Source: Terriglobia bacterium | Lineage (GTDB): Bacteria; Acidobacteriota; Terriglobia; Acidiferrales; UBA7541 | Direction: 5' to 3' | DNA: 64,000 nucleotides | NCBI GenBank assembly: GCA_020073375.1 | Contig: JAIQFG010000059.1 | Coordinates: 1-64,000 of the forward strand | Shown: piece by piece, positions 1 to 7,949 of the stretch | How the letters are laid out: each line of letters opens with the position of its first letter | How positions within the stretch are numbered: the first letter of the stretch is position 1 | Program-made: the position numbers and the translations under genes | Notes under the pieces: generated by a model | Seen by the model: the letters and a program-made list of their open reading frames with translations, nothing else | The model's database searches: none | Told to the model about the DNA's origin: nothing

Positions 1-1281
1 CGCGCGCGACTCCCGCCTCCGGATCGATTGCACGCGCCGCCCGCTGACCAGCACTTCCGCCGGGCGCGTGCGCGAATTGTAGTTCGACGCCTGCGCAAAC
101 CCGTACGCCCCGGTTCCCCACAGAACCAATAAATCGCCCGCCGCCGTTTTCCCCAGCGGCCAGTCCTGCAGGAAACAGTCGCCCGATTCACACACCGGCC
201 CCACAACATCGGCTCGCGCAAGCGCTCCGCGTGCGCGCCGAACGCGCGTGACCGGATGCGTCGCTCCGTACAGCGCGGGCCGCATGAAATCGTTCATCGC
301 CGCGTCCGCAATCACAAAATCTTTCCCGCGATTTTCCTTCGTGTACAGCACGCGCATCAGGATCACGCCCGCGGGTCCCACCAGCGAGCGCCCCGGTTCG
401 ATCAACAAACGGCACCCCAGCGGACGGACGATCCGCGCGAGCTCCGCGGCGTACGCGGTCTTGTCCAGCGGCTGTTCCGCCATGTAACGGATGCCCAGTC
501 CTCCGCCGCAATCCAGATATTTCAGCGCGATTCCCGCGCGGCCAAGCTCGCGGAAAAATCCCGCCAGGCGGGACACCGCGCGGCGGTAGGGCGCGACCGT
601 CAAAATTTGCGAACCGATGTGCGCGCTGATCCCCTGCCACTCGATCCAACGCGAATCGCGGTGCACCAGGTACAGCTTTCTCGCCGTGTCCCAGTCGATC
701 CCGAATTTGTGGTGGTGTTGCCCGGTGGAAATATGCGGATGACCGCCCGCCGCGACGTCCGGATTGACGCGGATCGAAGCCGCGGCCCGCACGCGCAGCC
801 GAGACGCCTCCGACGCGAGTAGATCCAGTTCCGCCGCCGATTCCACGTTAAACAAAAGTATTCGCGCGCGCAGCGCCTCGCGAATTTCCTCGCGCGATTT
901 CCCCACACCTGAAAAAACGATACGGCTGCCCGCCACGCCGATGCGCTGCAGTCGGTACAATTCCCCGCCCGATACAATGTCGAATCCGCTGCCCAGCCCC
1001 GCGAAAATCCGCAGTATCCCCAGATTGGAATTCGCTTTCATCGCGTAGCAGATCGCGTGCGGAAGCTTTCCGAACGCGCGGTCCAGTCGCAGGTACGCGC
1101 GCTCGATGCTCCCGCGGCTGTACACGTAGGCGGGAGTTCCGAATCGCGCGGCAATTTCTTCCATGGGCACGCCTTCGCAAAAAAGACGCGGCCCTCGATA
1201 CGAAAAGCCGTCCGTATAGCGCACGGGATCGACCACACCCGTGACGCGGGAATTTCTCGGAGGTGAGGACGCCGCGCTCAC
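1..1281 (-). CDS. lysA: Diaminopimelate decarboxylase, C-terminus cut by window edge
   Basis: Catalyses the last step of lysine biosynthesis, PLP-dependent decarboxylation of meso-diaminopimelate. The reading frame is open to the left edge with no stop, which is why the ORF track shows only shadow fragments here. Translating the minus strand gives the PLP-lysine motif YAMKANSN at about residue 82, HHHKFG, the YLDCGGGLGIRY glycine loop, the EPGRSLVG phosphate-binding motif, CESGD, and GAYGFAQASNYNSR near the C-terminus. About 427 codons are present, so probably only 10-20 residues are missing. I chose the GTG at 1281 because it overlaps the stop of the upstream phosphatase gene by 4 bases (GTGA); the ATG at 1164 is an alternative that would drop a 39-residue leader. 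The overlap implies co-transcription with the phosphatase gene. Confidence 0.93.
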   Translation of the reverse strand, partial: MSAASSPPRNSRVTGVVDPVRYTDGFSYRGPRLFCEGVPMEEIAARFGTPAYVYSRGSIERAYLRLDRAFGKLPHAICYAMKANSNLGILRIFAGLGSGFDIVSGGELYRLQRIGVAGSRIVFSGVGKSREEIREALRARILLFNVESAAELDLLASEASRLRVRAAASIRVNPDVAAGGHPHISTGQHHHKFGIDWDTARKLYLVHRDSRWIEWQGISAHIGSQILTVAPYRRAVSRLAGFFRELGRAGIALKYLDCGGGLGIRYMAEQPLDKTAYAAELARIVRPLGCRLLIEPGRSLVGPAGVILMRVLYTKENRGKDFVIADAAMNDFMRPALYGATHPVTRVRRARGALARADVVGPVCESGDCFLQDWPLGKTAAGDLLVLWGTGAYGFAQASNYNSRTRPAEVLVSGRRVQSIRRRESRA

Positions 1282-3029
1282 TTTACTTTCATCACCACCA
1301 GGGTTCGATCGTCGGTGATGGCGCCCCCTTGCGTGTATTCCTGGACTTCCTCGAGGATTTTGTCGGCCAGTTCGGCGGAGGAAAGCTGCGTGTTGGCCGC
1401 CAGCAGCAATTTCAGGCGTTCGCCACCGAAGAACTTTCCGTCGCGGTTGCTCGCTTCCGTGATTCCGTCCGAATAAAAAAGCAAAATATCGCCGGAACTC
1501 AGCTTGACGCTCCATTCGTCGTACGTGGCGTCATCGAAAATGCCAATCGGAAAACCCGTGAGATTGAGCTGCTCGACGCGCCCGTCCTTCCACAGCAGCG
1601 GCTGCGTCTGCCCGGCATTGGCGACGCGCAGTTTGCGCCGCGCCTTCTGCCAGGTGGCAAAGCAAATGGTCATGTAGCGCCCGTCGACGCGCCGATCGCA
1701 CACCAGTTTGTTCAGCTGCAGCAGCAACTGCGAAGGCTGCAGCTTGTGCGGAGAAAGGCTGCGCAGAATTCCCGTGGCCACCGCGCCGTACAGCGCCGCC
1801 GCGGTTCCCTTCCCGCTGACGTCGCCCAGCGCGATCCCCACCTGCTGCGTGCCGTAGGAGAGAAAATCGTACAAGTCGCCACAGACTTCCCGCGCCGAAA
1901 GAATTCGCGCGGTGATGTCCAGACCGAAATCCACTTCCGGTACGGGGCGCAGCAGCGCATTCTGCAGGCGCTGCGCAGCGGTGAGTTCGCGCTCCATGCG
2001 CGCTTCATCCCGCGACACCTGCTCGTAGAGCCGCGCGTTTTCCAGCGACACCGCCAGGTGCGCCGCCAGAATCATCAGCGTCTGCACGTGGTCCTCGGTG
2101 AAATAATTCGTCTGAGGGCTTTCCAGGTCCAGCATGCCCACCACCTTGCCCTTGTGAATCATGGGAATCGCCAGCTCCGACCGCGTCTCCGGATTCACCA
2201 TGATGTAGCGAGAATCCAGCGTCACGTCCGCCACGCGCACGGGACGCCCGGAGGAAACAGCCGCGCCGACGATTCCTTCATTGGCGGTGACGCGCAGTTT
2301 TCCCTGAGCGCTCTGCCCGTATTTCACGTCCAGGCGGTGGCGAAAATGATTGGTCTTGGGGTCGTACAGCAAAATTCCCAGAATCTGGTAATCGATCACG
2401 CGCTTGACCAATTCCGCGGCCCGGCGCAGCAGTTCCTCCACCTGGAGGATGGAATTGGCTTCGCTGCCCACTTCATTCAGCACCAGCAGCGTATCGGCCT
2501 GCGTGCGCACACGTTCAAACAGGCGCGCGTTTTCGATGGCGATGGCCAGCCGGCTGGCCATCAGCGTCAGGACGCTTTGCTGGTCGCGCGTGAAATAATC
2601 CACCTGCGTGCTTTGAATGTCGAGCACCCCGATCGATTGTCCCTTCACCACCAGAGGCACCACCAGTTCGGACCGCACCGAATCGATGATGTTGATGTAC
2701 CGCGGATCCTCGCGCACGTCGGCCACGCGAACCGCGCGCCCGGTTGCCGCCGCCGTGCCCGTGATTCCCTGTCCCACGGGAATCTGCCAGTCCTTGCTGG
2801 CTTGTTCCCCGTACCCGATGGTGAAGCGGTGATACAACCGCTGCGTGCCCTCGTCCAGCAGCATCACGCCGAAAATTTCATAGTCGATCAGGCGCTTTAC
2901 GATCGTCGCGGTTTTCTGCAACACCTCGTCGAGGTTGAGCGAGGAATTAATCTCCTCGCTGAGCTCGACCAGCGTCGCGAGAACCTCCGCGGGCATGTTT
3001 TGCGGCGATTGTGCCTGTACCGGATCCAT
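1278..3029 (-). CDS. GAF-GAF-PP2C (SpoIIE/RsbU-type) serine phosphatase
   Basis: A 583-residue cytosolic signalling protein. Two GAF sensor domains (about residues 25-165 and 195-335) are duplicates of each other: both carry an IDYxI motif, RPVRVADV or RAVRVADV, and a VVGMLDLES or SIGVLDIQS core. A short coiled linker leads to a PP2C/SpoIIE phosphatase domain (about 370-580) with the metal-binding acidic motifs VCGDLYDF, GDVSGKG, DGITEA and DDRT. Such proteins usually dephosphorylate anti-sigma-factor antagonists in partner-switching pathways, but no antagonist or anti-sigma kinase gene lies nearby, so the target is unknown. The gene overlaps lysA by 4 bases and is divergent from the methyltransferase at 3228. 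Confidence 0.92.
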   Translation of the reverse strand: MDPVQAQSPQNMPAEVLATLVELSEEINSSLNLDEVLQKTATIVKRLIDYEIFGVMLLDEGTQRLYHRFTIGYGEQASKDWQIPVGQGITGTAAATGRAVRVADVREDPRYINIIDSVRSELVVPLVVKGQSIGVLDIQSTQVDYFTRDQQSVLTLMASRLAIAIENARLFERVRTQADTLLVLNEVGSEANSILQVEELLRRAAELVKRVIDYQILGILLYDPKTNHFRHRLDVKYGQSAQGKLRVTANEGIVGAAVSSGRPVRVADVTLDSRYIMVNPETRSELAIPMIHKGKVVGMLDLESPQTNYFTEDHVQTLMILAAHLAVSLENARLYEQVSRDEARMERELTAAQRLQNALLRPVPEVDFGLDITARILSAREVCGDLYDFLSYGTQQVGIALGDVSGKGTAAALYGAVATGILRSLSPHKLQPSQLLLQLNKLVCDRRVDGRYMTICFATWQKARRKLRVANAGQTQPLLWKDGRVEQLNLTGFPIGIFDDATYDEWSVKLSSGDILLFYSDGITEASNRDGKFFGGERLKLLLAANTQLSSAELADKILEEVQEYTQGGAITDDRTLVVMKVK

Positions 3030-3227
3030 ATGGTTTGATTCGCTTCGCGCCGCGCCTTGCTCGTGCTCACCCAGGCGCGACTCCCCAAGAGCGACTTAGT
3101 ATAGCAGGTGATGATTACGGTCCTATGAAAAACCGGGAAGCGGGGTAGCGTGCCCGTCAGAAATTTCAGGAGTTACGAGCGGGCCGCTGAATTGCGACTG
3201 GCCGACCTCGTGAGGTAGCATAGAGGC

Positions 3228-3869
3228 ATGCCGAACTCCTGGCTGGCTGTGCCTCTCCCCGAGTACGAACAGCACATGAGTTCAATGGAAGTCCAGCAAT
3301 TAGGCGCTCTCTCCGATCTATTCGCGGAAGCGATAAGATACTGCCGCCCGTATTCAATTGCGGTCCTGGGAATCGCCGGCGGAAACGGACTCGACCACGT
3401 CGACAGCAGCATCACTGCACGAGTTGTTGGGCTGGACGTAAACCCGCTATACCTCGAAGCAGTCAGGCAGCGCTATTCGCATCTGCCTGGTCTTGAGCTT
3501 TACTGCGTCGATCTGTTTGAGCAGCATGTCGATTTGGAACCCGTTCAACTCGTTCACGCGGCTTTAATTTTCGAACACGCGGGAGTCGATCGCTGCCTGG
3601 AGAACGCTATATCAATGATTGTTCCAGGCGGGCTATTGTCCATCGTGCTCCAGTTGCCAACCGAAAGCGGACAAACAGTAGGCACAAGCCAGTTTTCCTC
3701 GATTCAGAATCTAAAGTCTCACTTTTCCCTGATCAGTCCCTCATGGCTGCGTGAATCGCTCGCAGGACGTGGATTTCAGCTAATTCATCAAACAACACGT
3801 GCACTCCCCGCAGGCAAAGGTTTTTGGACGGGGATCTTCTCTGCGCCCGCGGCGCACCACCGAAAATGA
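3228..3869 (+). CDS. Class I SAM-dependent methyltransferase
   Basis: A 213-residue soluble protein with a Rossmann-type methyltransferase core. The SAM-binding motif I is VLGIAGGNGLDHVD (residues about 46-59), followed by the acidic ribose-binding GLDVNP, VDLFEQ and a post-motif HAALIFEHAG. VPGGLLSIVLQLP fits motif III. The substrate cannot be read from sequence. Base composition is visibly less GC-rich than the flanking genes, and there is no operon partner, which would fit recent acquisition; that part is inference. It is the first gene of a divergent pair with the phosphatase gene. Confidence 0.8.
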   Translation: MPNSWLAVPLPEYEQHMSSMEVQQLGALSDLFAEAIRYCRPYSIAVLGIAGGNGLDHVDSSITARVVGLDVNPLYLEAVRQRYSHLPGLELYCVDLFEQHVDLEPVQLVHAALIFEHAGVDRCLENAISMIVPGGLLSIVLQLPTESGQTVGTSQFSSIQNLKSHFSLISPSWLRESLAGRGFQLIHQTTRALPAGKGFWTGIFSAPAAHHRK

Positions 3870-3950
3870 GAACACGACTTTACGCCCAAATTTTACGCCA
3901 GTTTAAGAACCCCTAAATTTCAAACTGACCCACTACCGAAAGCGGCACCT

Positions 3951-4022
3951 TGTGGCGCTGGAGTCTCGCCGGCGGTTTGCACTGCGAAGGTAAGAAATCG
4001 TCGGCGGGACGCCGGCGCCACA
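3951..4022. repeat. GTGG-type palindromic doublet (GCCGGC family)
   Basis: Left arm TGTGGCGC...CGCCGGCG and right arm CGGCGG...GCGCCACA face each other across about 25 bases. The same GTGGCGC/GCGCCAC feet occur at 20038 and 21606, and GTAG versions of the family at 41959 and 51095. Confidence 0.75.
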
Positions 4023-4080
4023 AAACATCATCCTGCACGTTCAATCGGGTGGAATGGCGGTAACCCTCAAGTCGGCAAAG

Positions 4081-5034
4081 TCAATACTGCGATCCGGCCT
4101 GCGGCTTGGAAGCCGAAGCCGGGGGAACCGACGATTGCCCCGCCGCCTGCTCCATGATTTTTACGCTGGCGCTGGCCCCGATGCGCGTGGCCCCGGCGCA
4201 GACCATTTTTTTCAAGTCGTCCAGGTTGCGCACCCCGCCCGCGGCCTTCACTCCCATTTCCGAGCCCACAATCGCGCGCATCAACGCCACATCCTCAGCC
4301 GTGGCCCCGGCGGTGCTGAACCCCGTGGATGTTTTCACAAAATCCGCGCCCGCTTTCTTGGACGCCACCGAGGCGCGCACTTTTTCCTCGACTGTCAGCA
4401 GCGCCGTCTCGAAAATCACCTTGCAGATCGCCCCGCCGCGATGGCTCGCCTCGACCACGCCGCGAATGTCCGATTCCACCGCGTCATCCTGGCCGGATTT
4501 CAGCGCGCCAATGTTGATGACCATGTCGATTTCCTGCGCGCCCAGTTTGATGGCCTCCTCGGCTTCGTGAATCTTCACCTGCGGAAGCGTGGCGCCCAGC
4601 GGAAATCCCACCACCGTGCACACCTTGACGTTCGTGCCGCGCAGGCACTCCGCGGCCAGCGGCACGTTCCACGGATTCACGCAAACCGACGCGAAGCCGA
4701 ACCGCGCCGCTTCCTCGCACAGTTTTTTGATTTCATCGCGGGATGCTTCCGGCTTGAGCAGCGTGTGATCGATCAGCCCGGCAAAGCCTTTATCCAGCTC
4801 CACCACCGAAGGCCCGCACGAAATGCGGTCGGCCCCGGCCTCGACCACCGCGCGCGTTTTGCGCGCGCATTTCTCGGCGCAATTCAGGTCGCAATCCGGG
4901 CAAATTTCGTCGTCGCGCCCGGCCCAGGCCGCCGGCAACCCGCCCGGCACGCTGAGATAGCGCACCACCTCTTCGGTGACCGCGCGCACAATTTGTTCAA
5001 ATTCGTTCGGATCCACTGTTCCAGCCTTCTCCAC
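4081..5034 (-). CDS. deoC: DeoC-type aldolase with N-terminal helix and four-Cys motif
   Basis: A deoxyribose-phosphate aldolase (class I, Schiff base) homologue of 317 residues, against about 220-260 for typical DeoC. The catalytic core begins near residue 85 with DHTLLKPEA and includes [17 protein letters not shown], the Schiff-base lysine in [11 protein letters not shown], and GVKAAGGVR. The extra N-terminus contains a predicted amphipathic helix ([18 protein letters not shown]), a proline/glycine-rich linker and a Cys motif [12 protein letters not shown] (C-x2-C-x3-C-x3-C) that could bind a metal. Such a leader resembles encapsulation peptides of bacterial microcompartment enzymes. The C-terminal 20 residues are Ser/Pro/Ala-rich. 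It lies downstream of the RpiB-like gene on the same strand, separated by a palindromic repeat. The physiological substrate is uncertain. Confidence 0.85.
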   Translation of the reverse strand: MEKAGTVDPNEFEQIVRAVTEEVVRYLSVPGGLPAAWAGRDDEICPDCDLNCAEKCARKTRAVVEAGADRISCGPSVVELDKGFAGLIDHTLLKPEASRDEIKKLCEEAARFGFASVCVNPWNVPLAAECLRGTNVKVCTVVGFPLGATLPQVKIHEAEEAIKLGAQEIDMVINIGALKSGQDDAVESDIRGVVEASHRGGAICKVIFETALLTVEEKVRASVASKKAGADFVKTSTGFSTAGATAEDVALMRAIVGSEMGVKAAGGVRNLDDLKKMVCAGATRIGASASVKIMEQAAGQSSVPPASASKPQAGSQY

Positions 5035-5062
5035 TCAGTTTTCAAACCATTTCATCGGTAGT

Positions 5063-5221
5063 CTTTGTGGGTCGCGGCTTCAGCCGCGACATTGGATCGC
5101 AAAAGCAGTGGGCTTTAGCCCCTGAAGAGTGAGCTATAAACTTGGCATTCCACCGCGCCAGCGGCTAAAGCCGCAACGCAAGCTCCTACTTATGTCGTGG
5201 CTAAAGCCACGACCCACAAAG
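5063..5221. repeat. Compound palindromic element with 12-bp outer arms
   Basis: Outer arms CTTTGTGGGTCG (5063-5074) and CGACCCACAAAG (5210-5221) are perfect inverted repeats. Inside each is a hairpin: GTCGCGGCTTCAGCCGCGAC on the left and GTCGTGGCTAAAGCCACGAC on the right. Two further hairpins lie between them (GGGCTTTAGCCC and GCGGCTAAAGCCGC). A shorter relative is at 57491-57554. Confidence 0.88.
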
Positions 5222-5229
5222 ATATCACT

Positions 5230-5781
5230 TCACTTTTTCGTGTGGCGCAACTCGATTCCCGCGATCTTGTCCACGCGCCGCTGGTGCCGCCCGCCGGCAA
5301 AGGGAGTCGCCAGCCACACCGCGAGAATTTCCCGCGCGGCCTCGCGCGAAATCAATTTCGCCCCCAGCGTGAGCACGTTCGCGTCGTTGTGCTCGCGCGA
5401 ATTGCGCGCCGTCGCGCGATCATAGCACAGCGCCGCGCGCACCCCCGGCACCTTGTTCGCTGCGATCGAGCTCCCGATCCCCGCGCTATCCAGCACCACG
5501 CCGAGCCATGCGTCACCGCGCGCCACCGCGTTGCCGACAGCTTCGGCGAAATCCGGATAATCCACGGCCTCCGCGGAACTGGTCCCAAGATCGAGAAATT
5601 GGTAGCCCCATTCGCGAAGATAATCCTTCAACTGTTCCTTCAACTCAAACCCGCCGTGGTCCGCGCCAATCGCCACGGTGCGGCCGGAGGGTTCCGCGGC
5701 GGCAGGAGGTAACGCCGTTCCCGGCGCCGCCGATCCTCCACCCGTTTGCCCCCCGGTCACGCGAAACGTGATCCCGCGCAT
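5230..5781 (-). CDS. rpiB: RpiB/LacAB-family sugar-phosphate isomerase, atypical active site
   Basis: A 183-residue member of the RpiB family, which interconverts ribose 5-phosphate and ribulose 5-phosphate or related sugars. Core motifs GADHGGFELKEQLK, SIAANKVPGVRAALCYD and ARNSREHNDANVLTLGAK are clear. The catalytic position is odd: E. coli-type enzymes have CGTGIG with a catalytic Cys and mycobacterial types use a Glu after the glycines, but here the stretch reads LDSAGIGSS, with neither. A Gly/Pro/Ala-rich leader of about 33 residues precedes the core and resembles a flexible linker. It is upstream of the aldolase gene on the same strand, so the two may act on the same sugar phosphate. 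Substrate unknown. Confidence 0.85.
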   Translation of the reverse strand: MRGITFRVTGGQTGGGSAAPGTALPPAAAEPSGRTVAIGADHGGFELKEQLKDYLREWGYQFLDLGTSSAEAVDYPDFAEAVGNAVARGDAWLGVVLDSAGIGSSIAANKVPGVRAALCYDRATARNSREHNDANVLTLGAKLISREAAREILAVWLATPFAGGRHQRRVDKIAGIELRHTKK

Positions 5782-5879
5782 CCAGGTCCGCGGATGTAAT
5801 GACGGGTTTCATTAAAGTAGAAACAGGATGGAAGGGCGAACCATCATCTCACCGACTTCCAAAAAAAGTAAAAGCGAAC

Positions 5880-5961
5880 GTCATTCCGAACGAAGTGAGA
5901 AATCCCTCTATAATTGAAACCCGGGAGAGATGCCTCGGCATAGTGCGTGCCTCGGAATGAC
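5880..5961. repeat. GTCATTCCGA inverted-repeat element
   Basis: GTCATTCCGA at 5880 and TCGGAATGAC at 5952 form perfect 10-bp arms. The same arms flank a second copy at 21070. This is a different family from the GTAG hairpins and has no coding capacity. Confidence 0.75.
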
Positions 5962-5980
5962 AATCTTTCTTTGCGAACGA

Positions 5981-6526
5981 TTAATTCGGAGGCAGCGAAA
6001 GAATGCAAACGTCCTTCAAATTCCGGTACCTCTCCGCGTAATCCAGCCCGTATCCCACCACGAATTCGTTGGGAATCTGAAATCCCACATAATCGGCCTT
6101 CACGTCCTTCTTGATCCGGCGCTCCGGCTTGTCGAGCAGCGCGGCGATCTTCAGCGAAGCCGGCTTGCGCTGCTGGAGCACGCGCAGCAGGTATCCCAGC
6201 GTCAGCCCCGTGTCCAGGATGTCCTCGACCACGATCACGTTTAGGCCTTCGATGCTGGTGTCCAGATCCTTATTGAGGCGCACTTGCCCGGACGTCTGGC
6301 TGCCGTGCCCGTAACTGGAGACGGACATGAAATCCAGGGACACCTCGACGCGCACCTGGCGAACCAGGTCGGACAGAAAAATCGCCGCGCCCTTGAGCAC
6401 CCCGATCAGGTGGACGCGCTGCCCCTTATAGTCCTTGGAAATCTGCGCGCCCATCTCGCGAACGCGCTTTTGTATCGCGCTGCTGCGCAACAAGACCTTC
6501 AGATGCTCCTGCCCATGGCCATGCAC
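5981..6526 (-). CDS. hpt: Hypoxanthine(-guanine) phosphoribosyltransferase
   Basis: A purine-salvage enzyme that transfers the phosphoribosyl group of PRPP to hypoxanthine or guanine. The 181-residue length fits the family. The PRPP-binding loop VIVVEDILDTGLTL is at residues about 99-112, HLIGVLKGAAIFLSDL is the N-terminal pyrophosphate loop, and LLDKPERRIKKDVKADYVGF with FVVGYGLDYAERYRNL forms the purine-binding end. The gene stands alone between two palindromic repeats. In many bacteria hpt sits beside tilS or ftsH; neither is here. Confidence 0.95.
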   Translation of the reverse strand: MHGHGQEHLKVLLRSSAIQKRVREMGAQISKDYKGQRVHLIGVLKGAAIFLSDLVRQVRVEVSLDFMSVSSYGHGSQTSGQVRLNKDLDTSIEGLNVIVVEDILDTGLTLGYLLRVLQQRKPASLKIAALLDKPERRIKKDVKADYVGFQIPNEFVVGYGLDYAERYRNLKDVCILSLPPN

Positions 6527-6546
6527 GGAACCACACCTCCAAACCG

Positions 6547-6620
6547 GTAGGAAAGGCTCCAGCCTGTCTAGTTCTTGGCTTGCCGCGAGAATAAAACCGA
6601 CAGGCTGAAGCCTGTCCTAC
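6547..6620. repeat. GTAG-type REP doublet, GACAGGC family
   Basis: The GTAG foot at 6547 leads into a degenerate hairpin (GGAAAGGCTCCAGCCTGTC). The right arm is the perfect GACAGGCTGAAGCCTGTC followed by CTAC at 6617-6620. It lies upstream of hpt. Confidence 0.85.
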
Positions 6621-6806
6621 TCGCCCGCAAGAAGCGGCTACTCTAGCCCAGCCCAAGAGAAAGCTCAAGGCGTGGCCCTTCTTGCTCTGGCACGGAGCGG
6701 CGCCATTTCGCGGACCCGTACCGCGCATTGCTCAGTCATGCAGTATTCTTGCGGCGGAGGCTGAGATTGCGCGGATCGATTCCCCGTGGCACCCTTGTGT
6801 CCGCTT

Positions 6807-7817
6807 ATGTCCTCGGCGAATGAAAACTGGAAAGACCGGAGTGTCATCGTCACCGGCGGCGCCGGATTCATCGGCAGCGTTCTGGTCTGGGAACTCAACC
6901 GGCGCGGATGCAGCCGGATCGTGATCGCGGATTACCAGCCGCCGGTCAAAAAACATTTCAATCTTTCGGGATTGCAATTTACCGACTACGTCGATCCGTC
7001 CGATCTGCCCGGATGGCTCAAATCCGGCTCGCTCGGACAGATCGACTGCATTTTTCATCTCGGCGCGTGCTCGTCCACCACGGAAACCAACGAAAAATAT
7101 CTGCGCGAAAATAATTTCGAGTATTCGCGCAGGCTCGCCGAATGGGCCCTCGGCAAGGGCGTGCGTTTTGTGTACGCCTCCTCCGCCGCCACCTACGGCA
7201 ACGGTGAAGCGGGCATGGACGACGCCGACCCCGCGCAGCTTGATCGGCTGCACCCGCTGAATCTCTACGGCCTGTCAAAACACTGGATGGACTTGCACGC
7301 CTGGAAGCACGGCTGGCTGGACAAAATCGCGGGCTTGAAATATTTCAACGTCTTCGGCCCGAATGAAAATCACAAAGGCGACATGCGCAGCGTGGTGTGC
7401 AAAAGCTATGCGCAAGCGCTCGACACCGGCGTCATTCACCTGTTCAAGAGCCACCGCCCCGATTTCCGGGATGGCGAGCAGCGCCGTGATTTCCTGTACG
7501 TCAAGGACGCCGTGGCCATGACGCTGCACCTGGCCGCGAATCCGGCAGCCAATGGAATTTTCAACATCGGCTCCGGAACCATGCACACCTGGAACGAGCT
7601 GGCCCGCGCCGTGTTCGCCGCGCTCGGCCGCCCTCCCCGCATCGAATATATCGACATGCCGGAATCCATCCGCGAAAAATACCAGTACTCGACGCAAGCC
7701 GACATCCGCAAATTGCTCGCCACCGGCTACGACCGCCCAATCACTCCGCTGGAAGACGCAGTGCGCGACTACGTGGTGAATTACCTGGTCCCCGGCCGTT
7801 CGATCGCCGCGGAATAA
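6807..7817 (+). CDS. hldD: ADP-L-glycero-D-manno-heptose 6-epimerase
   Basis: Epimerises the C6 position of ADP-glycero-manno-heptose for the LPS inner core, so a Gram-negative envelope is implied. This is an extended short-chain dehydrogenase: NAD-binding TGGAGFIGS at the N-terminus, SSAATYG, the catalytic pair in YGLSKHWMD, and KYFNVFGPNENHKGDMRSV, which is diagnostic for HldD. The ORF opens at 6786 but I prefer the ATG at 6807 (MSSANENWKD); neither start has a clear Shine-Dalgarno sequence. No other LPS gene lies nearby. Confidence 0.92.
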   Translation: MSSANENWKDRSVIVTGGAGFIGSVLVWELNRRGCSRIVIADYQPPVKKHFNLSGLQFTDYVDPSDLPGWLKSGSLGQIDCIFHLGACSSTTETNEKYLRENNFEYSRRLAEWALGKGVRFVYASSAATYGNGEAGMDDADPAQLDRLHPLNLYGLSKHWMDLHAWKHGWLDKIAGLKYFNVFGPNENHKGDMRSVVCKSYAQALDTGVIHLFKSHRPDFRDGEQRRDFLYVKDAVAMTLHLAANPAANGIFNIGSGTMHTWNELARAVFAALGRPPRIEYIDMPESIREKYQYSTQADIRKLLATGYDRPITPLEDAVRDYVVNYLVPGRSIAAE

Positions 7818-7856
7818 AAATCCCATCACAAATCTTCAAAAAAACGCCGTCAATTT

Positions 7857-7949
7857 CCAGTCGGACAGGCTTCAAGTCTGTCGGGGGTGGGGCGAGTGGG
7901 ATCGAGATTGCCGCAATTAAACCCGACAGGCTGAAGCCTTTCCTACTGG
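7857..7949. repeat. GTAG-type REP doublet overlapping the P450 stop codon
   Basis: The left arm GGACAGGCTTCAAGTCTGTC and right arm GACAGGCTGAAGCCTTTCCTAC face each other, with outer CCAGT/ACTGG arms. The GTAG foot on the minus strand (7946-7943) supplies the TAG stop of the P450 gene. Confidence 0.85.

Noticed and set aside
1263-5061. Plus-strand ORFs of 591 and 335 residues opposite the phosphatase and deoC
   Set aside because: Shadow frames of genes with intact catalytic motifs on the other strand.
5063-5221. CRISPR array from the repeated hairpins
   Set aside because: Units are palindromic, unequal and not separated by spacers of constant length; no cas gene is present.
4081-5781. Calling a bacterial microcompartment locus
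   Set aside because: Only two candidate cargo-type enzymes are present; no shell protein, aldehyde dehydrogenase or phosphotransacylase is in the window.
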